The notes: generated from the sequence alone by a model not told the origin. A stretch of 64,000 nt of DNA from Streptomyces sp. SPB162 (GCF_029504575.1 NZ_JAQFII010000001.1:2976001-3040000), one strand, 5' to 3'. Counted from the stretch's first letter, positions 1-8,714 are shown. Program-made: numbers and translations.

Positions 1-1389
1 GGCCAGCGCCGCCAGCACCCCGCGCGGGGTGAGGACCGGCCAGTACCCCTGCAGGAAGTCCAGGAACTCCGGCTCCGTCGAGATGTCCTCGTCGAAGCCC
101 TGGCGCTCCTCCGCCGCCAGCTCCTGGTCGTCGGAGCGGCGCCCGGCCTTCCGCCACAGCGCGTCCAGCAGCAGTCTGCGGGCGCGCGGACGCAGCAGGT
201 TCACGGGGGCGGTCCCGCCCAGCACGTTGTGCCGGATCTGCGACAGCTCCTGCTCGCCGAGCTCCAGCCGGCGTCCGAAGGCGACGACGCGCAGCGTGGT
301 GCGGGAGACCTGCGGGGCGGTGTCGTCCTCCTCGTCGTCCTCGAAGAGGGCGGCCTGCTGAGCGGACTTGACCGGCTGCGGGGCCTCCAGGGCGCCGCGG
401 GCCGCGTTGCGCAGCACCTTCATCATGCGCAGCGAGCCCTTGATGCGGGCGACCGCGGGCTCGTCGTACAGGTCGGCCTCCACGCCGTCGACGAGCGAGC
501 CGACGGCGCGGATCGCGACCTGGCCCTCCTCGCCGAGCGACGGCAGGACGCCTTCCGTGTACGCCACCAGCAGCGGCGTCGGGCTGACGACCAGGATGCC
601 GCCCGCGTACCGGCGGCGGTCCTGGTAGAGCAGGTACGCGGCGCGGTGCAGCGCCACCGCCGTCTTGCCGGTGCCGGGGCCCCCGGTGACCTCCGTGACG
701 GAGGCGGCGGGTGCCCTGATCACCATGTCCTGCTCGGCCTGGATGCTCGCCACGATGTCGCGCATCGTGTGGCTGCGGGCCTGCCCGAGCGCGGCCATCA
801 GCGCGCCGTCACCGACCACCGGCAGCCCGGTCTCCAGCTCCGGACGCAGCAGGTCGTCCTCCACCCCCAGCACCCTGCGGCCCTTGGAACGGATGACGCG
901 GCGGCGCACCACCCGTCCGGGGGCGACCGGGGTCGAGCGGTAGAACGGCGCGGCCGCGGGCGCCCGCCAGTCGATCACCAGCGGCGCGTAGTCGGCGTCC
1001 AGGACGCCGATGCGGCCGATGTGCAGCACTTCCGCGATCTGCGCCGCGTCGTTCACGACGGCGTCGTCCGCCGGTTCGAGCGAGGTGAACGCGCCGTCGG
1101 CGCCACGCTTCCCGTCCTTGCCCTGCAGCAGGTCGATCCGTCCGAAGAGGAAGTCCTCGAACTCCGCGTTCAGCCGGTTGAGGTGCAGCCCGGCGCGGAA
1201 CACCTGCGCGTCGCGCTCGGCGAGCGCGCCGGGTGTGCCCACCTGGCCGCGCTTGGCGGCGTCATCCATGAGGAACTCGGCTTCGTGGATCTTCTCCTCG
1301 AGCCGGCGGTACACCCGGTCCAGGTGCGCCTGTTCGACGGCGATCTCCACGTCCCGGACCCCCCCGGGCGCTGCGGTTTGCGCGGCCAC
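1..1389 (-). CDS. HelD-type DNA helicase / RNA polymerase-associated ATPase (5' part, runs off window)
   Basis: The 463 codons visible are the N-terminal part of a UvrD-like superfamily 1 ATPase of the HelD type; the C-terminal part lies beyond position 1. A charged helical segment (about residues 12-50) resembles the N-terminal coiled coil that HelD inserts into RNA polymerase. It is followed by a Walker A motif, GGPGTGKTA, with the lysine at residue 242. Known HelD proteins clear stalled RNA polymerase from DNA, and some actinobacterial homologues (HelR) displace rifampicin; which role applies here is not visible. The start is a GTG at 1389 preceded by AGGAGAAGGG. It is divergent from the CGNR gene across a 333-bp gap. 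Family assignment is firm; the specific role is inferred. Confidence 0.87.
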   Translation of the reverse strand, partial: MAAQTAAPGGVRDVEIAVEQAHLDRVYRRLEEKIHEAEFLMDDAAKRGQVGTPGALAERDAQVFRAGLHLNRLNAEFEDFLFGRIDLLQGKDGKRGADGAFTSLEPADDAVVNDAAQIAEVLHIGRIGVLDADYAPLVIDWRAPAAAPFYRSTPVAPGRVVRRRVIRSKGRRVLGVEDDLLRPELETGLPVVGDGALMAALGQARSHTMRDIVASIQAEQDMVIRAPAASVTEVTGGPGTGKTAVALHRAAYLLYQDRRRYAGGILVVSPTPLLVAYTEGVLPSLGEEGQVAIRAVGSLVDGVEADLYDEPAVARIKGSLRMMKVLRNAARGALEAPQPVKSAQQAALFEDDEEDDTAPQVSRTTLRVVAFGRRLELGEQELSQIRHNVLGGTAPVNLLRPRARRLLLDALWRKAGRRSDDQELAAEERQGFDEDISTEPEFLDFLQGYWPVLTPRGVLAALA

Positions 1390-1722
1390 GCAAGACCCCC
1401 TTCTCCTGTGCGTTGAGAGCGCTCCGTGCGGGTTCGGCTACACGCACGGGGCAGCCTGCAACCGTACGCGACCCGCGCCCCCCTGCGCACCACTCCGCCT
1501 GCGACGGGCTTGTGATTCCCCACCTCTGGTCGATCACGGGCCGTCGAAGCGGGGGCCGCGCCCGCGGGTGTCGCGCCATCCCGCTCCGATCGCGCTCCCT
1601 CCCGCCCACCGGCCGTCCACACACCTGCCCACTGGCCCGTCCCTTGACCTAGCCCACGTGGGCCGGGCGGGGCACTCTGGGGGCAGCGGGTCACGGGCGG
1701 CAGCGGGAAGGGTGACAGGCAC
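1390..1722. other. Divergent intergenic region, no gene seen
   Basis: This gap of 333 bases separates the minus-strand helicase from the plus-strand CGNR gene and must hold both promoters. Apart from the two ribosome binding sites (AGGAGAAGGG near 1400 for the helicase and GGGAAGGG near 1706 for CGNR) I see no convincing operator, repeat or RNA. Open frames here are codon-use shadows. Confidence 0.6.
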
Positions 1723-2400
1723 ATGACGGTTACGGGCTCCTCCGAGCTTCGATTCGACACCGGGCGGGTGAGTCTCGACCTTCTCGCGACGGTCTCCGGA
1801 CGGCTCTGCGAGGAGCCGGTCGACCGTCTCGACTCGCCGCGCCGCCTCACCCAGTGGCTGTACGGGGCCGGGCTCGTCCCGAGCGGTACGGCGCTGGCCG
1901 TCGACGCGGCGTGGCTCGGCCGCTTCCTGGTGCTGCGGGACGTGCTGCGGCGGGTCGTGGCGACGCAGCTGGCCGCCGGGCCGCGGGACGGCGCGCCGCC
2001 CTCGCCCTCGGCGGGACCGCCCGCCGAGTCCTCCGCCGATGCCGCGGATCCGCTGTCGACGACGCCCTCGGCCGCCGACGTCTCCCGGCTCAACGCCGCC
2101 GCGCTGGCCGCGCCGCCCGCGCCCAGTGCCCGGCCCGCGCCGGACGGCACCCTCGTCCGCACCCTGGCCGCGCAGCCCGACTGCGGCGCCCTGCTGGCGG
2201 CCGTCGCGCGCGACGCGGTCGAGTTGCTCACGGACCCCCTCGCACGGGCCCAGCTGCGGCAGTGCGAGGGGGAGAGCTGTTCCCTGGTCTACCTCGACGC
2301 GTCGCGCGGGCGCCGCCGCCGCTGGTGCAGCAGCGAGATCTGCGGCAACCGCGAACGCGTCGCCCGCCACCGCCGAAGGGCGGTCGCCGCCCAGACCTGA
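1723..2400 (+). CDS. CGNR zinc finger domain protein (ABATE-type putative regulator)
   Basis: The 225-residue product has the two parts of the CGNR family: an N-terminal helical ABATE domain (about 10-170), interrupted by a low-complexity Ala/Pro/Ser stretch, and a C-terminal zinc finger. The finger shows CEGESC, then RRRWCSSEICGNRERVARHR, with the family-naming CGNR at about residue 207. Family members are presumed DNA-binding stress or secondary-metabolism regulators; no target can be read from the sequence. ATG start with GGGAAGGG upstream. It converges on nnaR with a repeat-filled 210-bp spacer. Confidence 0.85.
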   Translation: MTVTGSSELRFDTGRVSLDLLATVSGRLCEEPVDRLDSPRRLTQWLYGAGLVPSGTALAVDAAWLGRFLVLRDVLRRVVATQLAAGPRDGAPPSPSAGPPAESSADAADPLSTTPSAADVSRLNAAALAAPPAPSARPAPDGTLVRTLAAQPDCGALLAAVARDAVELLTDPLARAQLRQCEGESCSLVYLDASRGRRRRWCSSEICGNRERVARHRRRAVAAQT

Positions 2401-2439
2401 CCACCCACCGCCGGATCCGGGGGGCCGCCGGATCCGGGC

Positions 2440-2610
2440 CACTGGTTCCGGGGCTACTGCTTCCGGAGCTACTGCTTCCGGGGGCCACAGGTTCCGGGGC
2501 TACTGGTTTCCGGGGTCACTGGTTCAGGGGGCCACCGGTTCAGGGGGCCACCGGTTCAGGAGGCCACCGGTTCAGGAGGCCACCGGTTCAGGAGGCCACC
2601 GGCTCCGGGG
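2440..2610. repeat. Tandem repeats, 16-bp unit CCACCGGTTCAGGAGG and degenerate upstream units
   Basis: From about 2530 to 2600 the 16-bp unit CCACCGGTTCAGGAGG (or GGGGG-ending variants) occurs four to five times head to tail. The preceding 2440-2525 holds looser copies built on GGTTCCGGGGCTACTG. The array fills the spacer between the convergent CGNR and nnaR genes and ends at the nnaR stop codon. It has no CRISPR-like spacers. A role in transcription termination is possible but not shown. Confidence 0.8.
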
Positions 2611-3966
2611 TTACTCCTCCCCCGCGTATTTCTCGTCCGCCAGGGGATCGAGCGCCAGCCGGTATCCCCTCTTCACGACGGTCTGGATGAGTTTGGGCGC
2701 GCCCAGCGCCGTCCTCAGCCGGGCCATCGCCGTCTCGACCGCGTGCTCGTCGCTGCCCGCGCCCGGCAGGGCCTTCAACAGGTCCGCGCGCGGGACGACC
2801 CACCCCGGCCGTCGCGCCAGTGCCCGCAGCAGAGCCATGCCGGCGGGCGGCACGGCCCGCAGTTCGCCGTCGACGACGGCCGCCTGGCCGCGGATCTCGA
2901 TCCGGCGGCCCGCGACGGGCAACGCCCGGACCCGCCCCGGCAGTTCCGCGGCGATCAGCTGGACGAGCGGGCCGAGCCGGAAGCGGTCCGGTTGGAACGT
3001 CGGGATGTCGTGCGCCTCCAGCGGCAGGGCGGTGACAGGCCCCACACAGGCCGGCAGGACGTCGTGCCGCAGCGCGTCGAGCAGCTTGTCGAGCCGGCCG
3101 AGCCGGTCGGCGCGTTCCAGCAGGGAGACCACCGCGGGCGCGCTCGTGAAGCTCACCGCGTCGAGCGACCGGGCGATCGCCGCTTCGATGAGCCGGTCGA
3201 CGGGCCCGAGGTCCTCCGGCGCCATCCACCGGTACACCGGCACGCCGACGACCTCCGCGCCCGCCGCCCGCAGCGACTCGATGAAGCCGGGCAGCGGCTC
3301 GCCGTGCAGCTGGACGGCGATCCGCCGCCCCTCCACGCCCTGCTCCAGGAGCCGGTCGAGGACCTCGGCCATCGACTCGGAGGCCGGCGACCAGCTCTCC
3401 GTCAGGCCGGCCGCCCGGATCGCCCCCTTCACCTTGGGGCCGCGGGCCAGCACCTCCACCTCGCCCAGCCGGGCCAGCAGGGCCTCGCCGAGGCCCCAAC
3501 CGTCGGCGGCGCCGACCCAGCCGCGGAAGCCGATCGCGGTGGTGGCCACCACGATGTCCGGACCGTTGTCGAGCAGCTCCTTGGTCGCCGAGAGGAGTTC
3601 CGCGTCGTCCAGCAGCGGCACGATCCGCAGCGCGGGCGCCCGCAGCACCACCGCTCCGCGCCGCTCCAGCAGCGCCACCAGCTCGTCGGCCCGCCGGGCC
3701 GCCGTCACCCCGACCGTGAAACCGGCCAGCGGCAGCACGGACGCGGCCGCCGCGAGCCTCGCGGGAGCCGTGACCGGCACCGCCGTGACCGGCACCGCCG
3801 TGACCGGCACCGCGGACTCGCCGGGCGTCGTCTCGGCGGGTACGGACTCGGCCGGTCCGGACGCGACAGGCCCGGATTCGGTGGGTGTGGACCCGGTGTC
3901 CACGGTCGCGTCGGCGGACGGCGCCCGCGCGCCGTCCTCCCGCTGTTCTGCCTTCCGCACCTGCAT
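2611..3966 (-). CDS. nnaR: NnaR: HemD-like/winged-helix nitrate assimilation regulator
   Basis: The 451-residue protein combines a uroporphyrinogen-III synthase-like domain (about 80-330) with a C-terminal OmpR-type winged helix (about 345-445, containing ETAMARLRTALG and TVVKRGYRLA). This architecture and the position just downstream of narK match NnaR, the Streptomyces co-regulator that works with GlnR on nitrate and nitrite genes; it is generally annotated as a uroporphyrinogen-III synthase, and whether it retains that activity is unclear. The linker at about residues 50-62 repeats VTAVP three times, encoded by an exact 15-bp tandem repeat at 3772-3816. It lies 236 bp downstream of narK in the same direction. 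Confidence 0.85.
   Translation of the reverse strand: MQVRKAEQREDGARAPSADATVDTGSTPTESGPVASGPAESVPAETTPGESAVPVTAVPVTAVPVTAPARLAAAASVLPLAGFTVGVTAARRADELVALLERRGAVVLRAPALRIVPLLDDAELLSATKELLDNGPDIVVATTAIGFRGWVGAADGWGLGEALLARLGEVEVLARGPKVKGAIRAAGLTESWSPASESMAEVLDRLLEQGVEGRRIAVQLHGEPLPGFIESLRAAGAEVVGVPVYRWMAPEDLGPVDRLIEAAIARSLDAVSFTSAPAVVSLLERADRLGRLDKLLDALRHDVLPACVGPVTALPLEAHDIPTFQPDRFRLGPLVQLIAAELPGRVRALPVAGRRIEIRGQAAVVDGELRAVPPAGMALLRALARRPGWVVPRADLLKALPGAGSDEHAVETAMARLRTALGAPKLIQTVVKRGYRLALDPLADEKYAGEE
3772..3816. repeat. 15-bp tandem repeat inside nnaR
   Basis: Three consecutive copies of GTGACCGGCACCGCC, the last one base short, encode a VTAVP repeat in the linker between the disordered N-terminus and the HemD-like domain. 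Copy number is likely to vary between strains; it keeps frame because the unit is 15 bp. Confidence 0.85.
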
Positions 3967-4202
3967 GGCTTGCCCCGCTCCGCTGGAGGTACACGTATCT
4001 GGTGGCCCCCGCCGCCGGTGGATGGCTCACATCCGGCCTTCCCGCCGGTCAGAGCATCGTGCCAACCCGGGGTGACGGGCGGGGTTCGCCCGGATTTCCC
4101 CGGTGTTACGTGCTGGTTCCGGCCACCGGCCGGATCCGGCGGCACCGGGCCCCGCCCGGCGCCGCCGCGCCGCACCCCGGGGCCCGGCGGTGGCCGGACC
4201 CG

Positions 4203-5582
4203 TCACACCTCCGCGTAGCTCAGCTGCGGCGCCGGTTCCGTCGCCTCGGAGAGCGGCGCGGCGGTGGCGGGACGGCGGAGGTATACGGCCCAGGTGAGCG
4301 TGAAGCACACCGCGTAGAAGGCCAGGAAGGAGACGAAGGCCGGGGTGCCGGTGTGCGCGGTGAGGAAGGACTGGCGGAACGCCAGGTTGATGCCCAGGCC
4401 GCCGAGCGCGCCGACCGCGCCGATCAGTCCCATCGTGGCCCCGGAGAGCCGGCGCCCGTACGCCGCTGCCGCCTCGCCGCTGAGGCCCTTGGCGACGGCC
4501 TTGGCGTGGTAGATGCCGGGGATCATCTTGTACGTCGAGCCGTTGCCGAGCCCGGAGAGCACGAACAGGACGATGAATCCCGTGGTGAAGACCGGCAGCG
4601 ACTTCTGCACCGACCCGAGCACGACGACGAGTGTCGCCGCCGCCATCCCGAGGAAGTTCCAGAGCGTGATGCGCGCTCCCCCGAAGCGGTCCGCGAGGCG
4701 TCCGCCGACCGGGCGGATCAGCGACCCGAGCAGCGGCCCGATGAAAGTGATCGACGCGGCCTGCAGCGGGGTGCGGGCGAACTGGTTCTGCAGCACGAGG
4801 CCGAAGGCGAAGCTGTAGCCGATGAACGAGCCGAAGGTGCCGATGTAGAGGAAGGACATGATCCAGGTGTGCGCGTCCCGCACCGCCTCCCGGGCCGCGC
4901 CGGTGTCGTTCCTGACCGGTGCCAGGTTGTCCATCCGCAGCGCCGCGAGTGCCGCCGCGATCACGATGAGCGGGATGTAGACCGCGAGCAGGATGCGCGG
5001 GTGCGAGGCGCCCGCCGTCCCGATGATGAGGAGCCCGACCAGCTGGAGCACGGGCACGCCGATGTTGCCGCCGCCCGCGTTGAGCCCGAGCGCCCAGCCC
5101 TTCTTCCGGAGCGGGAAGAAGGAGTTGATGTTGGTCATGGACGAGGCGAAGTTACCGCCGCCCACCCCGGTGAGCGCCGCCACCAGCAGGAAGGTGCGGT
5201 ACGAGGTGCCGGGCTCCATCACGATCGCCGCCGCGATGGTGGGGAGCAGCAGCATCAGCGCGCTGAAGACCGTCCAGTTGCGGCCGCCGAAGCGCGCGAC
5301 GGCGAACGTGTACGGGATCCGGACGAGGGCTCCGACGGCGGTCGCCATGCCCACCAGGAAGAACTTTCCGGCCGGGTCGATGCCGTACTCGGGGCCCATG
5401 AAGAGCACCATGACCGACCAGAGGGTCCAGATCGAGAAACCGATGTGCTCGGAGAGGATCGAGAAGAGCAGATTGCGGTTGGCGGTCCTGCGCCCGCCGT
5501 TCTCCCAGAACTCGGTGTCCTCCGGGTCCCACTGCTCGATCCAGCGGCCCCCCTTGCGGGGTTCCGTGACGGTGGTGTGCAT
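4203..5582 (-). CDS. narK: NarK-type nitrate/nitrite transporter (MFS)
   Basis: A 459-residue major facilitator protein with about 12 hydrophobic segments and the nitrate-porter signatures: GRRTANRNLLFSIL near the N-terminus, GGGNFASSMTNINSFFP, and FPLRKKGWALGLNAGGGNIG. It should move nitrate (or exchange nitrate and nitrite) across the membrane. The start at 5582 (MHTTVTEPRKGG) is preferred over longer frames because GGAGG lies seven bases upstream. It is followed by nnaR, and a GlnR-like site lies 45-82 bp upstream, so nitrogen control is likely. Import versus extrusion cannot be told from sequence. Confidence 0.9.
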   Translation of the reverse strand: MHTTVTEPRKGGRWIEQWDPEDTEFWENGGRRTANRNLLFSILSEHIGFSIWTLWSVMVLFMGPEYGIDPAGKFFLVGMATAVGALVRIPYTFAVARFGGRNWTVFSALMLLLPTIAAAIVMEPGTSYRTFLLVAALTGVGGGNFASSMTNINSFFPLRKKGWALGLNAGGGNIGVPVLQLVGLLIIGTAGASHPRILLAVYIPLIVIAAALAALRMDNLAPVRNDTGAAREAVRDAHTWIMSFLYIGTFGSFIGYSFAFGLVLQNQFARTPLQAASITFIGPLLGSLIRPVGGRLADRFGGARITLWNFLGMAAATLVVVLGSVQKSLPVFTTGFIVLFVLSGLGNGSTYKMIPGIYHAKAVAKGLSGEAAAAYGRRLSGATMGLIGAVGALGGLGINLAFRQSFLTAHTGTPAFVSFLAFYAVCFTLTWAVYLRRPATAAPLSEATEPAPQLSYAEV

Positions 5583-5626
5583 GACGCCTCCAGGCCCTGC
5601 CGGTGTCGGGTGTCGTCCATGACAGT

Positions 5627-5664
5627 AGGAACGGCCGGTTACCGGCCCGATGGCCCGAGGTGAC
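5627..5664 (-). promoter_or_regulatory. Candidate GlnR-type box upstream of narK
   Basis: On the minus strand GTCAC at 5664-5660 and GTAAC at 5642-5638 are exactly 22 bp apart, the spacing of the two gTnAC half-sites of a GlnR box. The intervening b-sites (CCATC and TTCCT) match the GaAAC consensus poorly. The location upstream of a nitrate transporter next to nnaR fits GlnR/NnaR control. This is a visual match only. Confidence 0.45.
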
Positions 5665-5739
5665 GCGGGGGGAACCATGCACTCACCCGGCGCCGGGAGG
5701 CACTGTGAGACGCGCGCGGGCGGGGTCGGGCGGACGGGG

Positions 5740-6861
5740 TCAGGACGCGGGGCGGACGTCCTCGGGTGCGGGGAGCGGTCCGGACGGCGTGTCGCCGGGC
5801 TCGGGGCGCGGTCCGGACGGCGTGTCACCCCGCTCGGGGAGCGGTCCGGACGGCGTGTCACCCCGCTCGGGGTGCGGTCCGGACGGCGCGTCGCCGGGCC
5901 CGGGGAGCGCCGCGAGGCGGGCGTCGGGGTCCGGGAGCCAGCTGCCGGCGGGCCGGTGCAGCCAGTGCCCGGCCGCCGCCAGGGCGGTCACCGCCTCGTG
6001 CAGGGCGGCCAGCCCGGGGTGGCGCAGCCCGCGGCGCCAGACCATCGAGACCAGGGCGAGCGGGACGGGGTCCACCAGCGGCCGGAGCACCGCACCCGGC
6101 ATGTCGAGGAACTCCGTGGTGGCCAGCACCGGCCAGCGGTGCTTCGCCACCAGCCGGATGAACTCCGCCGCGCCCTCGATCTGCGGGAAGGGCGCGGCCA
6201 CCGCGATCCCCCGGCCCGCGAAGAGCCGCTCGGCCAGATCGGTCCACTCCGTGGTGGTCGGATTGCCGGCCCCGGCGTACAGCGTCTCCCCCGCCAGCGC
6301 GTCCAGCGGGATCCGCTCCAGCCGCGCGAGCGGGTGGTCCTGCGGCAGGACGACGGCCATCGGTTCGTAGCGCACCGGCCGGTGGTCGAGTCGGGACAGG
6401 GCGGCCGGGGCCAGCCCGGCGACGCGGCCGAAGGAGACGTCGAGCCGGCCGGCGAGGATGTCGGCGGCGGCGCCGGTCAGGCCGCTGTGGAAGCGGGCGA
6501 TCAGCTCGCTGCCGGGGGCCGTCGCGCGCGCCTCGTCCAGCACCCGGCGCCCGGTGCTGACGGGCGCGCTGACGTCGACGAGCAGCGGCCGGTCGGCTGC
6601 CGCGAAGGCCGCGGCCAGCTCGTCCTGCGCCGCGAGCACCCGCCGCGCGTGGGGAAGGAGCCGCTCCCCGTCGGCGGTGAGTTCGACGCGCCGGGTGGTG
6701 CGGACGAACAGGTCGGTGCCCAACTCGCGCTCCAGCCGCCGGATGTCGCGGCTGAGGGCCTGCTGCGCCACGTAGAGCGCCGCCGCGGCGCGGGAGAAGT
6801 GCAGTTCCTCGGCGACTGCGACGAACGCGCGCAGCAGGCGGGGTTCCAGATCATGGGGCAC
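5740..6861 (-). CDS. LysR-family transcriptional regulator with repetitive C-terminal tail
   Basis: The 373-residue product begins with a LysR winged HTH (about 1-62: LLRAFVAVAEELHFSRAAAA then QQALSRDIRRLERELG) and continues with a substrate-binding domain (about 85-300). After it comes a proline/glycine tail of four 12-residue repeats (GDTPSGPLPERG type), encoded by 36-bp tandem DNA repeats at about 5760-5905; such a tail is not part of normal LysR proteins. I chose the GTG at 6861 because the longer frame would start with a TTG inside the LysR-type box at 6887-6909. It is divergent from an MFS exporter that it probably controls. Confidence 0.85.
   Translation of the reverse strand: MPHDLEPRLLRAFVAVAEELHFSRAAAALYVAQQALSRDIRRLERELGTDLFVRTTRRVELTADGERLLPHARRVLAAQDELAAAFAAADRPLLVDVSAPVSTGRRVLDEARATAPGSELIARFHSGLTGAAADILAGRLDVSFGRVAGLAPAALSRLDHRPVRYEPMAVVLPQDHPLARLERIPLDALAGETLYAGAGNPTTTEWTDLAERLFAGRGIAVAAPFPQIEGAAEFIRLVAKHRWPVLATTEFLDMPGAVLRPLVDPVPLALVSMVWRRGLRHPGLAALHEAVTALAAAGHWLHRPAGSWLPDPDARLAALPGPGDAPSGPHPERGDTPSGPLPERGDTPSGPRPEPGDTPSGPLPAPEDVRPAS
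5760..5905. repeat. 36-bp tandem repeats in the 3' end of the LysR gene
   Basis: Four near-identical 36-bp units, each containing GCGGTCCGGACGGCGTGTC, encode the 12-residue repeats at the C-terminus of the LysR protein. Frame is kept in every unit, so the array is translated. Confidence 0.85.
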
Positions 6862-6886
6862 GCCGCCATTGAACACCCGCCCGTCG

Positions 6887-6909
6887 ATTGACAACGCGGA
6901 CGCGTCAAT
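6887..6909. promoter_or_regulatory. LysR-type T-N11-A box in the LysR/MFS divergent region
   Basis: ATTGAC (6887-6892) and GTCAAT (6904-6909) form perfect 6-bp inverted arms separated by 11 bp, the classic T-N11-A geometry of LysR-type operators. It sits 26 bp from the LysR start and 54 bp from the MFS start, the usual place for autoregulation plus target activation. Confidence 0.6.
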
Positions 6910-6962
6910 GGCCGCCGATCAGGTGTTGGACCGCGGCAACGGCCCGCGGCCAGGCTGATCAC

Positions 6963-8276
6963 ATGCACCGTCACCCTCCCGCACCGCTGCTCCTCGCCGC
7001 CGCCGGCGGCACCCTGATCGCCGCGGACCGGACCGTCATCCACCGCACCGCCGACCACCGGGCCGCCAGGCGCCCCGGCGCCGTCCGGCCGCCCGGCCGC
7101 TTCGCCGCCTACCGGGGGATCTTCGCCGCTCCGGGCACCGCCGCGTTCACCGTGGGCAGCCTGCTGTCCCGCGCCCCGATGGGGATGTTCGGCGTCAGCC
7201 TGATCATCATGATCGCCACGACCCGCGGCTCCTACGCCCTCGCGGGTGCCGTGGCCGCCGCCGGCATGGCCGCGACCGCGGTCCTGGCCCCGCTCACAGC
7301 CCGCCTCACCGACCGGTACGGACAGGCCAGGGTCGCGCTGCCCGCCACCGTGTGGGCCGTGGCGGCCTGCCTCGCCCTGCTGCTGTGCGTGCGGTACGAC
7401 GCCCCCTCGTGGACGCTCTTCGCCACGTACATCGCCAGGTCGACCACTCCGAACACCGGCGGCATGGCCCGCGCCCGCTGGGCGCACCTCTACCGCGACG
7501 ACCCCGCGGCCCGCCACGTCGCCAACTCCTTCGAGCAGGTCGCCGACGAACTCTGCTACCTGCTCGGCCCGATCCTGGCCGCGTTCCTGTGCACCGCGCT
7601 CTTCCCCGAGGCGGGCATGCTGGTCGCCAACGTCCTGCTGCTCGTCGGCGTCCTGCTCTTCATCGCCCAGCGCGGCACGGAGCCGCCCGCCGCGGGACGC
7701 CCCGCGACCCGCTCCGGCTCCCTGCTGCGCGCACCCGGCCTGCCGCCCCTGCTGGCGGTGTTCCTCTGCACCGGGATGATCTTCGGCGCGCTGGAGGTCA
7801 CCACCATCGCCTTCGCCGATGCCCGCGGGCACGCGTCGGCCGCCGGCGCCGTCCTCGCCCTGCAGGCCGCCGGGTCCGGTATCGCGGGCCTGCTCTACGG
7901 CCTGTCCCGGCCCACCGGGCCCGCCACGGCCCGCTTCGCGGCCACGGTGGCGGCGATGGCGGCCCTGATGGCCCTGCCGCTGCTCGCCCGCGACCTGCCG
8001 ACGCTCGCCTGCTGCCTCTTCCTCGCCGGCTGCGCCACCGCGCCCACCATGGTCAACGGCATGACCCTGGTGCAGAACCTCGCGCCGCCGAACCGCCTCA
8101 ACGAGGGGATGACGCTCGCCGTCACCGCCATCCTGGCCGGCATCTCCGCCGGCGCCGCCCTGGCCGGCACCGTCGCCGAACGTCTCCCTCCCGGCACCGG
8201 CTTCTGGCTGCCCGCCGCCGCGGGCGCCCTCGCCGCAGGCCTGGCCCTGCGGGTGCGCGCCGGCTCCAGGGCATGA
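6963..8276 (+). CDS. Major facilitator superfamily transporter
   Basis: A 437-residue membrane protein with about 12 predicted helices and an MFS-like loop motif after the second or third helix (LTARLTDRYGQARVALPAT). It has the look of the drug or metabolite exporters found next to LysR regulators; the substrate is unknown. The start at 6963 (MHRHPPAP) is preferred over a frame opening at 6888, which would overlap the LysR box. Its stop is followed at once by the terminator of the opposing ssrA gene. Confidence 0.83.
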   Translation: MHRHPPAPLLLAAAGGTLIAADRTVIHRTADHRAARRPGAVRPPGRFAAYRGIFAAPGTAAFTVGSLLSRAPMGMFGVSLIIMIATTRGSYALAGAVAAAGMAATAVLAPLTARLTDRYGQARVALPATVWAVAACLALLLCVRYDAPSWTLFATYIARSTTPNTGGMARARWAHLYRDDPAARHVANSFEQVADELCYLLGPILAAFLCTALFPEAGMLVANVLLLVGVLLFIAQRGTEPPAAGRPATRSGSLLRAPGLPPLLAVFLCTGMIFGALEVTTIAFADARGHASAAGAVLALQAAGSGIAGLLYGLSRPTGPATARFAATVAAMAALMALPLLARDLPTLACCLFLAGCATAPTMVNGMTLVQNLAPPNRLNEGMTLAVTAILAGISAGAALAGTVAERLPPGTGFWLPAAAGALAAGLALRVRAGSRA

Positions 8277-8278
8277 GA

Positions 8279-8309
8279 AAGGCCCCACCGCGGTGAGCGG
8301 CGAGGCCTT
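8279..8309. terminator. Terminator between MFS gene and ssrA
   Basis: An imperfect hairpin with outer arms AAGGCC/GGCCTT and an inner CCGC/GCGG stem lies just beyond the tmRNA 3' end on the minus strand and just after the MFS stop on the plus strand, so it can serve both. Confidence 0.65.
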
Positions 8310-8324
8310 CGTCATACATGGGGT

Positions 8325-8714
8325 TGGTGGAGATGGCGGGAATCGAACCCGCGTCCTGTGGTGCGGAAACAGGGCTTCTCCGAGCGCAGTCCGCTGTGCT
8401 TTTCTCAGCCCTGGCAATCACGCGGACAAGTTGCCAACGGGCTCAGTCACTGTTTGGTTTCCTTCAAGCCCCCGTGACCGGGTCATGAAGTTTAGTTCCC
8501 TTGATTATGCCAGGATCCAGGCCGGGAACAGCTCCTGGGCTGACACTCCGTAGAGCTTTCTTCCTAGCTACTTATTAGGCAGCGAGGGAGAAAGCGGAGG
8601 CATCGCGCTTGGTGTTGGCGATTATGTTTTGCGACATATGGTTAACGAGATCATTGCCGCTTCCTCGGCTCGCTTCCCCTGCTTCGACATCCCCAGTCGA
8701 AACCGATCATCCCC
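8325..8714 (-). ncRNA. ssrA: tmRNA (ssrA)
   Basis: The minus strand ends in a tRNA-Ala-like T arm and acceptor (GGTTCGATTCCCGCC, then ATCTCCACCA) with encoded CCA, and begins with GGGGATGATCGGTTTCGACT, the standard tmRNA 5' end. The tag reading frame at 8619-8578 encodes ANTKRDASAFSLAA followed by two TAA stops. tmRNA with SmpB rescues stalled ribosomes and tags the unfinished protein for proteolysis. Ends are placed from the pairing of the tRNA-like domain. smpB lies immediately upstream on the same strand. Confidence 0.96.

Noticed and set aside
2521..2600. Possible CRISPR array
   Set aside because: Units are contiguous 16-mers without spacers and no cas genes are present.
6862..6894. Upstream TTG start for the LysR gene
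   Set aside because: It lies within the T-N11-A box and has no Shine-Dalgarno; the GTG at 6861 gives the usual LysR start.
8325..8400. tRNA-Ala gene
   Set aside because: The tRNA-like end belongs to tmRNA; the anticodon arm is missing and the tag frame is clear.
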